The notes below the pieces were generated by a model. The model worked only from the letters and a program-made list of their open reading frames with translations. It did no database searches and was not told the DNA's origin. This document shows positions 6,959 through 18,317 of a stretch of 64,000 nucleotides of DNA, piece by piece. This stretch comes from Mycolicibacterium sp. P9-22 (lineage in GTDB: Bacteria; Actinomycetota; Actinomycetes; Mycobacteriales; Mycobacteriaceae). Made by a program: the position numbers and the translations under genes. Position 1 is the first letter of the stretch. The number at the start of each line of letters is the position of its first letter. The stretch covers positions 496,001 to 560,000 of the forward strand of contig NZ_NPKP01000004.1 in assembly GCF_008329585.1 (NCBI RefSeq), given 5' to 3'.

Positions 6959-7726
6959 CTACTCCGCGAGCACCCCGGCCCGGCGCATGGCTGTGGAGAT
7001 GTTCTCGAAGTCGATCGCGACATGGGCCCGTGCCAGCGCCTCGGCCTGGTCACCGCGCCCGCCGGCGATCGCGTCGATGAGTTGTTCGTGTTCGGCCAGC
7101 GCACGAAGCTCCATCTGCCGCATGGTCGCCGGTTCACCCCAGACGTGTGCGGGTGCACCGATGCTCACCGACGCCTCCAGCTCCAGCAGCACTTGCTTGA
7201 GCACGGCGTTGTGGGTGGCATCCATGATCGCCAGGTGCAGTGCGCTGTCGGCCTGCTGCGCGGACAGCCCGGTCTGAGCATCGCGGTAGACCGCGAGCCG
7301 CTCATGCAGCAACGCGATGTCGGCGTCTGTGCGGGACTCGGCAGCCGCCCGGCACACCGCACCATGCATCCGGCAGATGGCGTCACAGCGGTCGCGCAGC
7401 TCATCGACCCGGATGGTCAGGGTGCGACCGACGATCTCGGTGGACGAATCGGGCCATTGCTGCAGCACGTAGCTGCCGCCGCCCCGGCCCCGCCGGGTCT
7501 GCACCAGGCCGCGCTCGACGAGGCGGGCCAGTGCCGCCCGCACCGTCATGCGCCCAACCCGGAGCGAGGCCGCGAGCTCACGCTCGGCCGGCAATCGGGC
7601 CCCGGGCAGGTACTCGCCGATGGCGATCGCGGTGACCAAGCGATCGGTGATCTCATCGACCCGGGTGGAGGATTCGAGCTCTGTTTGCAGCAAACGAGGG
7701 ATGCCGATGTTGGTCGCCTGGCTCAC
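6959..7726 (-). CDS. GntR-family regulator, FadR subfamily
   Basis: A 255-residue transcription factor. An N-terminal winged helix-turn-helix lies at about residues 22-88 (GARLPAERELAASLRVGRMT, then ARLVERGLVQ). An all-helical FCD ligand domain lies at about 100-235, with acidic and histidine residues (HLAIMDATHN, AEHEQLIDAI) of the type that bind a metal. It diverges from the prolyl aminopeptidase/APC permease genes. A perfect palindrome in the gap (7788-7812) is the likely operator, so it probably controls those two genes and itself in response to a small acid or peptide-derived effector. The effector is unknown. Confidence 0.85.
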   Translation of the reverse strand: MSQATNIGIPRLLQTELESSTRVDEITDRLVTAIAIGEYLPGARLPAERELAASLRVGRMTVRAALARLVERGLVQTRRGRGGGSYVLQQWPDSSTEIVGRTLTIRVDELRDRCDAICRMHGAVCRAAAESRTDADIALLHERLAVYRDAQTGLSAQQADSALHLAIMDATHNAVLKQVLLELEASVSIGAPAHVWGEPATMRQMELRALAEHEQLIDAIAGGRGDQAEALARAHVAIDFENISTAMRRAGVLAE

Positions 7727-7787
7727 CGCTCCGCCCCCTCCGCGCTCTTGCCGCTCACAGTATCGATGGCCAATGTTAAAAGCTCAT

Positions 7788-7812
7788 TAATGGTCTTGCC
7801 ATGAGACCATTA
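7788..7812. promoter_or_regulatory. Perfect inverted repeat, probable GntR operator
   Basis: TAATGGTCT and AGACCATTA are exact 9-bp inverted arms separated by 7 bp, centred about 20 bp before the ATG of the aminopeptidase gene. FadR-type GntR proteins bind palindromes built on TGGT...ACCA, which the arms contain. Position and symmetry suggest repression of the aminopeptidase/permease pair by the divergent GntR protein. Confidence 0.65.
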
Positions 7813-7819
7813 CCGTCGC

Positions 7820-8749
7820 ATGCTGACCACCATGCCACGCACAACCCGCTTGGTCCCGTTCGGTGAACACCGGACATGGGTCCAGATCACGACACCCGAA
7901 ACCGCCCGCCCCGCAGCGCTTCCGCTGTTCGTCCTGCACGGCGGCCCCGGGATGGCGCACAACTACGTGGCCAATATCGCCGCGCTGGCCGACGAGACCG
8001 GCCGCACGGTCATCCACTACGACCAGCTCGGCTGCGGCCACAGCACCCACCTGCCCGACGCACCCGCCGACTTCTGGACCCCACAGCTGTTCGTCGACGA
8101 GTTCCACACCGTCCGCGAGGCCCTCGGCATCGAGCGCTACCACGTGCTCGGCCAGTCCTGGGGCGGCATGCTGGGCGCCGAGATCGCCGTCCGCCGACCC
8201 CCAGGCCTGGCCTCGCTGGCCATCTGCAACTCTCCGGCCTCGATGCAGCTGTGGGTCGAGGGCGCCGCCGAACTGCGGGCCCAGCTGCCCCCACAGACGC
8301 AGGCCGCCCTGGAACGTCACGAGACCGCAGGCACCGTCACCGATCCGGAGTACCTGGCGGCGACGATGGAGTTCTACGAACGCCACGTGTGCCGGGTGAC
8401 ACCGATGCCGCAGGACTTCGTCGACAGCGAAGCCCAGATGGTGGCCGAGCCGACGGTGTACCACACCATGAACGGGCCCAACGAGTTCCACGTCATCGGC
8501 ACCCTGCGCAACTGGACGATCGTCGACCGGCTGCCCGCGATCGCCGCGCCGACCCTGGTACTGGCCGGTGAGTTCGACGAAGCCACACCCGCGACCTGGG
8601 CGCCCTTCGTCGAGCTCGTCCCCGGCGTGCGCAGCCACGTGTTCCCCGACACCAGCCACTGCACCCACCTGGAGAAGCCCGAGGAGTTCCGCGCCGTTGT
8701 CGCCGAGTTCCTGCACCAGCACGATCTGGCCGTCGCAGCCCGGGTCTGA
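7820..8749 (+). CDS. Prolyl aminopeptidase-like alpha/beta hydrolase (S33)
   Basis: A 309-residue hydrolase of the proline iminopeptidase type, which releases N-terminal residues (often proline) from small peptides or amides. It has H40-G-G-P-G44 (oxyanion), G111-Q-S113-W-G-G (nucleophile Ser), D253 and H280 as the probable triad. It starts at ATG 7820; a second in-frame ATG at 7832 is possible. No signal peptide. A permease gene follows 30 bp later. I infer import of a peptide or amino-acid derivative by the permease and cleavage by this enzyme, both under the GntR regulator. Substrate unknown. Confidence 0.85.
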   Translation: MLTTMPRTTRLVPFGEHRTWVQITTPETARPAALPLFVLHGGPGMAHNYVANIAALADETGRTVIHYDQLGCGHSTHLPDAPADFWTPQLFVDEFHTVREALGIERYHVLGQSWGGMLGAEIAVRRPPGLASLAICNSPASMQLWVEGAAELRAQLPPQTQAALERHETAGTVTDPEYLAATMEFYERHVCRVTPMPQDFVDSEAQMVAEPTVYHTMNGPNEFHVIGTLRNWTIVDRLPAIAAPTLVLAGEFDEATPATWAPFVELVPGVRSHVFPDTSHCTHLEKPEEFRAVVAEFLHQHDLAVAARV

Positions 8750-8779
8750 CCCCCATCCCACGATCCCGACAGGACCCCC

Positions 8780-10168
8780 ATGGCCATAGCTGATGCGCGC
8801 CTCACTTCCGGTGAGGGCCAACAGAGTCTCGAATCATTCGGCTACAAACAGGAACTCAACCGCTCCGTCTCCACCGTGGACCTCATCGTCTACGGCCTGG
8901 TGTTCATGGTGCCCATCGCGCCGTGGACCATCTTCGGCACCGTCTACAACAGCGCTTCGGGCATGGTGCCGCTGGTCTATCTCATCGGCCTGATCGCCAT
9001 GGTGTTCACCGCGCTGGCATACGCACAGATGGCCAAATCGTTCCCGTTGGCCGGCTCGGTGTTCGCCTACGTGGGCCGCGGAATCCACCCCCGCCTCGGG
9101 TTTTTCGCCGGGTGGGCGATCCTGCTGGACTACCTGCTGATCCCCACGCTGCTCTACGTGTTCGCCGCGGAATCGATGGTCGGGCTGTTCCCCGACACCC
9201 CGCGATGGATCTGGGCGGTGGTGTTCGTCGTCGTCAACACCGTGATCAATTTGCTCGGAATCGGATCACTCAAGATCGTCAACCGCGTGTTCCTGGCGGT
9301 GGAACTGGTGTTCGTGGTGCTGTTCGTCATCATCGCCGTCCGCGCCATCAACGGCCAGTCCCTGCCCGACGTCGGCTGGAGCACGCTGCCGATCTGGAAC
9401 TCCGATGTGGTGAGCGCCCCGCTGATCGCGACGGCGCTGTCCATCGCGGTGCTGAGTTTCCTTGGCTTCGACGGTATCTCGACGCTGGCAGAGGAGTCCA
9501 CGGGCAAGCGCAACCCGGCGGGCCGGGCGATGATCATCGCCCTGTTCGTGGTGGCGTTCCTGTTCATCACCCAGACCTGGCTGGCCAGCCTGCTGGCCGG
9601 CGGCCGGGAGGCATTCGGCGACGACGAGGCCGGCAACGCCTTCTTCCTGCTGGTGCAGGCCGCCTCCAGCACCGGCTGGATGAACGCGTTCTTCGTGGTC
9701 AACGTCATGGCCGTCGGGTTCGCGAACGCCATGGCCGCCCAGGCTGCCACCAGTCGGCTGCTGTTCTCGATGAGCCGGGACCGCCAACTGCCGGCGTTCC
9801 TGTCGACCATCAGCTCACGCAAGGTGCCGTTCGCGGCGATCCTGGTGGTCAGTGCGCTGAGTCTGGTGCTGGTGCTGTTCTTCGTCGGCCAGATCGGCCT
9901 GATCTCCTCACTGGTGAACTTCGGTGCCTTGTTCGGGTTCTGCCTGCTGCACATCTCGGTCGTCTGGTACTACGTGGTGCGCAAGAAGTCGAAGAACTAC
10001 CTGCTGCACCTGGTGGTGCCCACCGTGGGCTTCCTGATCGTCGGGTATGTGCTGTTCAACGCCGATTCGCTGGCCAAGATCGGCGGCGCCGTGTGGCTGC
10101 TCATCGGCGCGATCGTGTTCGGGGTCAACCACATCCGTGGGCGCTCGGCCGCGGAACGGGCGGCGTGA
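8780..10168 (+). CDS. APC-superfamily amino acid permease
   Basis: A 462-residue integral membrane protein with about 12 hydrophobic segments, starting from VDLIVYGLVFMVPIAPWTIF. The early TM1 region and FLGFDGISTLAEES near the middle (TM6 region) are typical of the amino acid-polyamine-organocation family. It should import an amino acid or derivative by proton or substrate coupling. It lies 30 bp after the S33 hydrolase with AGGACC before the ATG, so one operon is likely. Its 3' end converges on the YcaQ-like gene. Specificity cannot be read from the sequence. Confidence 0.88.
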   Translation: MAIADARLTSGEGQQSLESFGYKQELNRSVSTVDLIVYGLVFMVPIAPWTIFGTVYNSASGMVPLVYLIGLIAMVFTALAYAQMAKSFPLAGSVFAYVGRGIHPRLGFFAGWAILLDYLLIPTLLYVFAAESMVGLFPDTPRWIWAVVFVVVNTVINLLGIGSLKIVNRVFLAVELVFVVLFVIIAVRAINGQSLPDVGWSTLPIWNSDVVSAPLIATALSIAVLSFLGFDGISTLAEESTGKRNPAGRAMIIALFVVAFLFITQTWLASLLAGGREAFGDDEAGNAFFLLVQAASSTGWMNAFFVVNVMAVGFANAMAAQAATSRLLFSMSRDRQLPAFLSTISSRKVPFAAILVVSALSLVLVLFFVGQIGLISSLVNFGALFGFCLLHISVVWYYVVRKKSKNYLLHLVVPTVGFLIVGYVLFNADSLAKIGGAVWLLIGAIVFGVNHIRGRSAAERAA

Positions 10169-10191
10169 CCGGCGCCGTCCGGCCGCGAGGA

Positions 10192-11433
10192 TCAGTCCCG
10201 CAGCGCGGCGCGCAGGTGCGGGATCAGATCGCCGCGGTCACCGACCACGATGTCATCGAGACCCAGCCACCCGGCCATCGAGCGTAGTTCGGCGGCCATC
10301 CCGGCGGCCACCCGCGCGCGATCCCGGCCGTCCTCGGTGAACGCGCCCACCACGTTGAGAACCCCGTCGGCACGCTTGAGGTCGACGCGACCCACCAGCT
10401 CACCGTCGAGCAGGAACGGCCATACGTAGTAACCGAATTGGCGCTTGTGGGCCGGGGTGTAGATCTCGATCCGGTAGTGGAAACCGTCGAACAGGCGCTC
10501 CATCCGGGGCCGGAAGAACACCAGGGGGTCGAACGGGCACAGCAGCGCGGTGCCGCGGTCGCGGCGGGGCACCTTCTGCCCGGCCCGCAGGTAGGCCGGG
10601 GCGTTCCAGCCCGCCACGTCCACCGGCTCCAACTCGCCCTCGGCCACCAGTGCGGCGACCGCGGGCTTGCTCTGCTTGGGGTTGAGCCGGAAATAGTCCC
10701 GCAGATCGGGTTCGGTACCCACCCCCAGCGCACCGGCGGCCCGCAGGATCAGTTCGCGGACCGCCTCCTCGTCGGAGACGTGGCGCGCCAGCACCTCCGG
10801 TGGCAGGACGCGCTCGGTGAGGTCGTAGTGGCGGGCGAACCCGACCCGCGTCGCGGTGGTCAGCACACCCGCAGACCACAGCGCTTCGGCCACCCACTTG
10901 GTCTCGCTGCGATCCCACCACGGTCCCTTGCGGCCGCGGGGTTCGGCCTCCAGATGCGCCTCGATCTGGCCCGCGGTGGACGGGCCGAGTTCCGCGATCG
11001 CTTGGACGATGTCCTCGGCGAGCTTGGCGTTCTTCTTGACGATCTCGGTTCCCCAGCGGCCGTGTTCGTACTCGGCCATCCGCCACCGCAGCAACGGCCA
11101 GTCGTCCACGGCCATCAGGGCGGCCTCGTGCGCCCAGTACTCGACCAGCAGCCTGGGCGCCCTGGCCGAGTGTGTCCATGCCGCCCGGTCCAGCACCTCG
11201 CGGTCATAGGGGCCCAGCCGGCTGAACACCGGCGCGTAGTGGGCGCGCACCGCGACCGATACCGAATCCAGTTGCAGCACCTGAATCCTGGAGATGAGGC
11301 GTTTCAGGTGTCCGCGGGTCAGCACTCCCGGCTTGGACTCGTGGAAGCCCTGGGCGGCGACAGCGACCCGTCGGGCCTGCGCGGTGGTCAGAGTAGGCAC
11401 GCCGCCATCGTTCCCTACGGCACCGACAACCAC
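10192..11433 (-). CDS. YcaQ/AlkX-like winged-helix DNA glycosylase
   Basis: A 413-residue protein of the HTH_42 (YcaQ, PF06224) family, whose studied members remove bulky alkyl adducts and open DNA interstrand crosslinks. Near the N-terminus, RIQVLQLDSVSVAVRAHY matches the family's catalytic region; Q-L-D corresponds to the QxD type of the AlkX/YcaQ branch rather than QxQ of AlkZ. Winged-helix repeats follow, and PFDPLVFFRPRMERLFDGFH is a characteristic late motif. The start is uncertain: the frame opens at 11433, but GTG 11400 would begin nearer the conserved part. It lies just downstream of dfrA, 10 bp away, same strand. Confidence 0.85.
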   Translation of the reverse strand: MVVGAVGNDGGVPTLTTAQARRVAVAAQGFHESKPGVLTRGHLKRLISRIQVLQLDSVSVAVRAHYAPVFSRLGPYDREVLDRAAWTHSARAPRLLVEYWAHEAALMAVDDWPLLRWRMAEYEHGRWGTEIVKKNAKLAEDIVQAIAELGPSTAGQIEAHLEAEPRGRKGPWWDRSETKWVAEALWSAGVLTTATRVGFARHYDLTERVLPPEVLARHVSDEEAVRELILRAAGALGVGTEPDLRDYFRLNPKQSKPAVAALVAEGELEPVDVAGWNAPAYLRAGQKVPRRDRGTALLCPFDPLVFFRPRMERLFDGFHYRIEIYTPAHKRQFGYYVWPFLLDGELVGRVDLKRADGVLNVVGAFTEDGRDRARVAAGMAAELRSMAGWLGLDDIVVGDRGDLIPHLRAALRD

Positions 11434-11443
11434 GCCGAGACGG

Positions 11444-11911
11444 TCACGTACGCAGGTAGCTGCTGAACCGGTACCGCAGACCCGACTCGCTGGTCAGCCA
11501 GTCCCCCACGGTGCCGACCCAGGTTTCGTCGAGTACGGGTGCGGTCGCATCATGGTCATCGCGCGGGAGGTCGATGTCGACCTCGGTGATCTCGCAGCGG
11601 TCGGCCAGCGGCAACGCCAGTGCATACAATTGAGCGCCGCCGATCACCCAGATGTCCCGCGACGCCGGCAGCTCGGTCACCACGTCCGCGCCGTCGGCGC
11701 GATAATCGCGATCCCGCGACACCACCACGTTGCGGCGCCCGGGCAGGGGGCGCACCTTGACCGGCAGCGACTCCCAGGTCAGCCTGCCCATGACGACGGT
11801 CTGCCCCATCGTCAGCTCCTTGAACCGGGCCTGGTCCTCGGGCAGCCGCCAGGGAATGCCGTTGTCCCGCCCGATTACCCCGGATGTCGACTGCGCCCAG
11901 ATCAGTCTCAT
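11444..11911 (-). CDS. dfrA: Dihydrofolate reductase
   Basis: A 155-residue DHFR that reduces dihydrofolate with NADPH, regenerating the cofactor consumed by ThyA. Seen: [20 protein letters not shown] with the substrate-binding acid D26, [11 protein letters not shown] for NADPH, and WVIGGAQLY. Length is typical for mycobacterial DfrA. Its ATG overlaps the thyA stop by four bases (11908-11911), the usual thyA-dfrA operon of mycobacteria, which keeps the two folate steps coordinated. It is the target of antifolates in the family. Confidence 0.97.
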   Translation of the reverse strand: MRLIWAQSTSGVIGRDNGIPWRLPEDQARFKELTMGQTVVMGRLTWESLPVKVRPLPGRRNVVVSRDRDYRADGADVVTELPASRDIWVIGGAQLYALALPLADRCEITEVDIDLPRDDHDATAPVLDETWVGTVGDWLTSESGLRYRFSSYLRT

Positions 11912-12708
11912 ACCGCCACCGGGGCCTTGATGCCCGGGTGCGGGTCGTAGTTCACGATGGCGATGTCGTCATAGGTGTAGTCGAAGATCGAATCCCGCGG
12001 CGCCAGAACGAGTTCGGGGTAGCGCCGCGGATCGCGGGACAGCTGCAACTGCACCTGATCGACGTGGTTGTCATAGATGTGGCAGTCGCCGCCGGTCCAG
12101 ATGAACTCGCCGACCTGCAGGCCGGCCTGGGCCGCCATCATGTGGGTCAGCAGCGCATAGCTGGCGATGTTGAACGGGACGCCTAGGAACAGGTCCGCGC
12201 TGCGTTGGTACAGCTGGCAGGACAGCTTGCCGTCGGCGACGTAGAACTGGAAGAACGCGTGGCACGGGGGCAGCGCCATCTGCGGGATCTCGCCGACGTT
12301 CCAGGCCGAGACGATGTTGCGGCGGCTGTCGGGGTCCCGCTTCAACAGCTCCAGGGCGGCGCTGATCTGATCGATGTGTTCGCCCGACGGTGTCGGCCAG
12401 GACCGCCATTGCACGCCGTACACCGGACCCAGATCGCCCGTATCGGAAGCCCATTCGTCCCAGATCGTGACACCGCGGTCCTGCAGCCAGCGCACATTCG
12501 AATCGCCGCGCAGAAACCACAGCAGTTCGTAGACGATCGATTTGGTGTGCACCTTCTTGGTGGTGATCAGTGGAAAGCCGGCGGTCAGGTCGTATCGCAG
12601 TTGATGCCCGAACACGCTGCGAGTCCCGGTGCCGGTCCGGTCAGATTTCGGTGTCCCCTGGGCCATCACCAGACGCAGCAGATCCTCATACGGGGTCGCA
12701 ATGGGCAC
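11908..12708 (-). CDS. thyA: Thymidylate synthase
   Basis: A 266-residue ThyA that methylates dUMP to dTMP using methylene-tetrahydrofolate. Conserved elements are the SDRTGTGT phosphate loop, [16 protein letters not shown], the catalytic cysteine C149 in [32 protein letters not shown], and GDCHIYDNH. It is the first gene of the thyA-dfrA operon and diverges from the dienelactone hydrolase gene, as in M. tuberculosis (Rv2764c/Rv2765 by memory). Cytoplasmic dimer expected. Confidence 0.97.
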   Translation of the reverse strand: MPIATPYEDLLRLVMAQGTPKSDRTGTGTRSVFGHQLRYDLTAGFPLITTKKVHTKSIVYELLWFLRGDSNVRWLQDRGVTIWDEWASDTGDLGPVYGVQWRSWPTPSGEHIDQISAALELLKRDPDSRRNIVSAWNVGEIPQMALPPCHAFFQFYVADGKLSCQLYQRSADLFLGVPFNIASYALLTHMMAAQAGLQVGEFIWTGGDCHIYDNHVDQVQLQLSRDPRRYPELVLAPRDSIFDYTYDDIAIVNYDPHPGIKAPVAV

Positions 12709-12750
12709 ACCGTCAGCTTACGTCGAGCCGCGTGGAGTAGAACGGATGGC

Positions 12751-13488
12751 ATGCCGATCACCCACGACACCATCACCACCGCCGACGGCGCCTGCCGGGT
12801 CACCGTCGCGACTCCCGCCGGCGAGGGGCCGTGGCCGGCGGTGGTGATGTACCCCGACGCCGGCGGCGTCCGGCACACCTTCGATGAAATGGCCGCCCAG
12901 CTGGCCGGGTACGGCTACGTCGTGCTGGTTCCCGACGTCTACTACCGGGACGCCGGCTGGGCGCCCTTCGACATGGGCTCGGTGTTCGGCGACGACGACG
13001 AACGCAAGCGGTTGTTCGGCATGATCGCCAAGGTCACCCCGGACATCATGGCCGCCGACGCACATGCGTTCTTCGACTACCTGCAGTCCCGACCCGACGT
13101 GGCGGGCGAGACGTTCGGCACCACCGGGTACTGCATGGGTGGCCGGACTTCACTGGTGGTCGCGGGCCGCGTGCCCGACCGGGTGGCCGCGGCCATGTCG
13201 TTTCACGGTGGCGGACTGGCCTCCGACGATCCGGGCAGCCCGCATCTGTTGGCGGACAAGATCAAGGCCAGGGTGTACGTGGGCGGTGCCCGCGATGATG
13301 CCTCCTTCACCGTCGAGCACTCGTTGATCCTGGAGGCGGCGCTGACCGAGGCCGGCGTCGATCACACCATCGAGTTCTACTCCGCCGCACATGGTTTCGC
13401 CGTGCCGGACAACCTTCCCTATGACGAGGCGGCGGCCCGGCAGCACTGGGAGGCGATGGCTCAGGTGTTCGGCAGCACCCTGAGCTGA
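12751..13488 (+). CDS. Dienelactone hydrolase family protein
   Basis: A 245-residue alpha/beta hydrolase with a Cys-His-Asp type triad: C128 in TGYCMGGR, D182 or D183, and H214 in AAHGF. YPDAGGVR forms the oxyanion region. Such enzymes hydrolyse dienelactones in aromatic degradation, but mycobacterial homologues beside thyA have no proven substrate. ATG 12751 is chosen as it gives the typical MPITHDTITTADG start. It is divergent from thyA across 42 bp, so the two probably have back-to-back promoters. Confidence 0.88.
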   Translation: MPITHDTITTADGACRVTVATPAGEGPWPAVVMYPDAGGVRHTFDEMAAQLAGYGYVVLVPDVYYRDAGWAPFDMGSVFGDDDERKRLFGMIAKVTPDIMAADAHAFFDYLQSRPDVAGETFGTTGYCMGGRTSLVVAGRVPDRVAAAMSFHGGGLASDDPGSPHLLADKIKARVYVGGARDDASFTVEHSLILEAALTEAGVDHTIEFYSAAHGFAVPDNLPYDEAAARQHWEAMAQVFGSTLS

Positions 13489-13495
13489 ACGTCCG

Positions 13496-13951
13496 CTACT
13501 GCGGTTCGTCGCGGTGCAGGTAGGTGCGGATGGCGCGGGCGATCCCGCGGCCCGCGTAGATGCCGGTGGCCACCGACAGCAGCACCATCGCGATGAACAT
13601 CACCAGCCAGTTGGAGCGGGCGTGGCTGATGTTCCACCAGACGTAGGTGAACAGCAGCGCGCAGAGGAACAGCACGATATCGCGCCAGTTCCCACGGTAG
13701 GACATGGCGGCGTCCCGCAGTTCCCGGGTGCGTTCACCGGCGGTGATCAGCTCGTCGATGCGCTGATCGATGCTCGCCTGCAACCGGGCACGGCGCTCGG
13801 GCTGGTCGGCCGGGAGGCGTTCGAGCAGGTCCATGTCCTTGACGATCATCCCCCGCACGTCCGGCGGCTTCAGGTTGCCCGCAATGACACCGAGCATGGC
13901 GCCACCGGCGATCGGCGCCGCTCCCAATGCGAGTTCGGCGATTCCCGGCAT
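13496..13951 (-). CDS. Small membrane protein of unknown function
   Basis: A 151-residue protein with one hydrophobic stretch near the N-terminus (about 6-25), a charged helical region (about 30-90), and two adjacent membrane spans (roughly 92-110 and 115-133), ending in a basic tail. I do not recognise a named family. It converges with the dienelactone hydrolase gene, 7 bp apart. The 74 bp upstream separate it from the flavodoxin-like gene transcribed in the same direction. Confidence 0.7.
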   Translation of the reverse strand: MPGIAELALGAAPIAGGAMLGVIAGNLKPPDVRGMIVKDMDLLERLPADQPERRARLQASIDQRIDELITAGERTRELRDAAMSYRGNWRDIVLFLCALLFTYVWWNISHARSNWLVMFIAMVLLSVATGIYAGRGIARAIRTYLHRDEPQ

Positions 13952-14025
13952 GTGTTCCCCCTGTCGTCGTCAGTACGCGAGCGTCGCGGTCAGTGTGCCA
14001 TCAGACTCCGACCTGGATACCCGCC

Positions 14026-14471
14026 TCACGGCATCAATTGCGCGGCAACGGTGGCGCCGAGATTCCAGCACGCCTCCAGATCGGCCTTGTCCGGTTTGCC
14101 GGAGACCACCACGTGGTCGGCCGCCTTCACCCAGCCCAACCCGGCGGTAATGCCGTCGACTGCGCGCTCGGCGCCTTCGGTTCCCTCGTTGCCGTGCAGG
14201 TACAGCCCGAACGGCCGGCCGCGGGTGCTGTCCAGCAGCTGGTAATAGGCGCCATCGAAGGCGTGCTTGAGTGCGCCCGAGATGTAGCCGAGGTTGGCCG
14301 GTGAGCCCAGCAGATAGCCGTCGGCTTCGAGCATCTCCGCCGGCGACACCGTGAGCGCCGGGCGGCGGATGACCTCCACCCCCTCGATCTCCGGGTCGGT
14401 CGCACCGGCGATGACGGCCTCGAACATCTCCTGGCAGTGCGGTGACGGCGTGTGATGCACCACGAGCAGCT

Positions 14472-14475
<4 letters not shown>
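14026..14475 (-). CDS. Flavodoxin-fold NADPH-dependent FMN reductase-like protein
   Basis: A 149-residue flavodoxin-like protein. KLLVVHHTPSPHCQEMFEAV resembles the FMN phosphate loop and GYLLGSPANLGYISGALKHA the second flavin loop. It probably uses FMN in an NAD(P)H-dependent reduction; the partner is unknown. Homologous to the mycobacterial gene next to dapB (Rv2771c in my memory). Its ATG overlaps the stop of the upstream membrane-protein gene by four bases, so it is co-translated with that gene and dapB. Confidence 0.85.
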
Positions 14476-16476
<2,001 letters not shown>

Positions 16477-16485
16477 CATCTGGCC

Positions 16486-17388
16486 ATGCGTGGCGCAAAG
16501 ATCCTCATCACCGGCCCCACCGGGCAGGTCGCGGCTCCGCTGGCGTTGTCGCTGGCGGCCGAGAACGAAGTGTGGGGCATCGCCCGCTTCACCGACGCGG
16601 CGGCCCGAGAGGACTTGGAGCGCGCCGGAATTCGCTGCGAAAAGGTCAACCTGGCCGCCGGCGACTTCAGCGCAATCCCGTCCGATTTCGACTACGTCCT
16701 CAACCTGGCGGTCGCCAAGAGCGGGCGCTGGGACAAGGACCTGGGCGCCAACGCAGAATCGGTGGGCCTGCTGATGGCACACTGCGCCGACGCCAAGGCC
16801 TTCCTGCACTGTTCGTCGGCCGCGGTGTACGACCCGCCCGACGACGAACCCCGCACCGAGTCCGCCGCCCTCGGCGACAACCACAAATCGCTGTTTCCGA
16901 CATACTCGATCTCCAAGATCGCCGGCGAGGTGGTGGCCCGGACGATGGCGCGCGCGCTGGGTGTGCCGACGGTGATCGCCCGGCTCAATGTGCCCTACGG
17001 CGACAACGGCGGCTGGCCGTTCTACCAGATGGAGATGCTGCGCGCAGGCGTGCCGATCCCCGTCCCGCCGGGCGGACCCGCCCGCTACAACCCGATCCAC
17101 GAGGACGACATCATCGCGACCCTGCCGAGGATGCTGGAAGCCGCGTCGGTGCCCGCGACGACGGTCAACTGGTGTGGCGATCAGACCGTCAGCCTGCAGG
17201 AGTGGTGTGCCTACATCGGCGAACTCGTCGGCAGCGCACCGGTGTTCGAGGAGAGCGAGCAGGCCTTGCGCGGCGGCCCGACCGATACGACGCGGATGCA
17301 CGAACTCGTCGGCAGCACGTCGGTGGACTGGCGCGACGGCATCCGCCGGATGGTGGCGAAGTTCCACCCGGAACTGGTCGGAGCCTAG
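16486..17388 (+). CDS. NAD-dependent epimerase/dehydratase family protein
   Basis: A 300-residue extended SDR with N-terminal GPTGQVAAPLA as the dinucleotide loop. CSSAAVYDPP corresponds to the catalytic Ser region, and YSISKIAGEVV gives the Y-x-x-x-K pair. RYNPIHEDDI is typical of sugar-nucleotide epimerase-like enzymes. Substrate unknown. It overlaps the convergent second epimerase-like gene by four bases at its stop. Confidence 0.83.
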   Translation: MRGAKILITGPTGQVAAPLALSLAAENEVWGIARFTDAAAREDLERAGIRCEKVNLAAGDFSAIPSDFDYVLNLAVAKSGRWDKDLGANAESVGLLMAHCADAKAFLHCSSAAVYDPPDDEPRTESAALGDNHKSLFPTYSISKIAGEVVARTMARALGVPTVIARLNVPYGDNGGWPFYQMEMLRAGVPIPVPPGGPARYNPIHEDDIIATLPRMLEAASVPATTVNWCGDQTVSLQEWCAYIGELVGSAPVFEESEQALRGGPTDTTRMHELVGSTSVDWRDGIRRMVAKFHPELVGA

Positions 17389-18293
17389 CCGGCGTCGAAG
17401 TAGCGTCCCGCACGCAGATCATCGAGCAGCCCCGGATGCCGGGGCCGCCAGTCGAGCAGCGTGCGGGTGATCTCGCTGGACGTCGGATTGTCCAGTGCCG
17501 CAATAGCACCCACGAAGCCGAGCTCGTCGAGAGCCTGCTCGCGGGTGACGCTGAGGGTGGGCACTCCGAGGCGGTCGCCGATCACCTGCGCGATGTCACG
17601 GAAGGCGATGCCGCGCTCCGCCGCGCCGTGCAGCCGCGATCCGGCGGGCGCGGTTTCCAGTGCCAGCCGGTACAGCTGCGCCGCATCCAGATTGTGCACT
17701 GCGGGCCAGCGGTTGGTCCCGTCTCCGACATAGAGCGAGCGGCCCTTCTCACGGGCGTTCGCGATCAGGGTCGGCACGAAGCCGTGCCGGTCGGTCGGCC
17801 CGTGGACCGTCGGTGCCAGCCGGATGACCGAGGAGCGTACGCCGCGGCCGGCCAGCGCGAGGGTGGCGTTCTCGGATGCCACCCGTGGCCCGGACGGATC
17901 GACTTCACTGTCCTCGGTTCCCAGGGCACCGGAACCGCCTGGCCCGAACGCCAGCATCGCCGTGCCCGAGGTGGCAACAAATGGCTTACCCGAGTCCGTC
18001 AAGGCCGACCCGATGGCCTCGATGGCCGCCAGGTCGGCGGCCCCGGCGGCGGCGTAGTCGGTGAAGTCGTGGATGAATGCCAGGTGAATCACTCCGTCGG
18101 CCTCCGACGCCGCCGCGGCGAGGACGTCGAGGTCCTGTAGCGCTGCGCGCCGGACCTGCGCCCCAGCGGACCGCAACGCCGCCTCCGACGCGTCGGATCG
18201 GGCCAGGCCGGTGACCTGATGACCGGCGGCGAGCAGTTCGGCGACCACCAGCGAACCGATATGGCCGCTGGCGCCGGTGACGAAAACACGCAT
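17385..18293 (-). CDS. NAD-dependent epimerase-like SDR, TetR-linked
   Basis: A 302-residue protein beginning MRVFVTGASGHIGSLVVAEL, a classic G-x-x-G-x-x-G dinucleotide loop of atypical/extended SDRs. The usual YxxxK is not obvious, so catalysis may differ. ATG 18293 is preferred, with AGGGGA eight bases upstream; GTG 18299 is an alternative. It diverges from a TetR regulator, and two related repeats lie between them, so TetR repression is likely. Such pairs often answer to a toxic small molecule, but neither the ligand nor the substrate can be named. Confidence 0.82.
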   Translation of the reverse strand: MRVFVTGASGHIGSLVVAELLAAGHQVTGLARSDASEAALRSAGAQVRRAALQDLDVLAAAASEADGVIHLAFIHDFTDYAAAGAADLAAIEAIGSALTDSGKPFVATSGTAMLAFGPGGSGALGTEDSEVDPSGPRVASENATLALAGRGVRSSVIRLAPTVHGPTDRHGFVPTLIANAREKGRSLYVGDGTNRWPAVHNLDAAQLYRLALETAPAGSRLHGAAERGIAFRDIAQVIGDRLGVPTLSVTREQALDELGFVGAIAALDNPTSSEITRTLLDWRPRHPGLLDDLRAGRYFDAG

Positions 18294-18317
18294 GTGCACT
18301 TCCCCTTTTCGATGTCA

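Noticed and set aside
8923..10287. Plus-strand 454-codon frame over the APC permease
   Set aside because: Same strand but shifted frame of a clear 12-span permease; Arg/Pro-rich and without domains.
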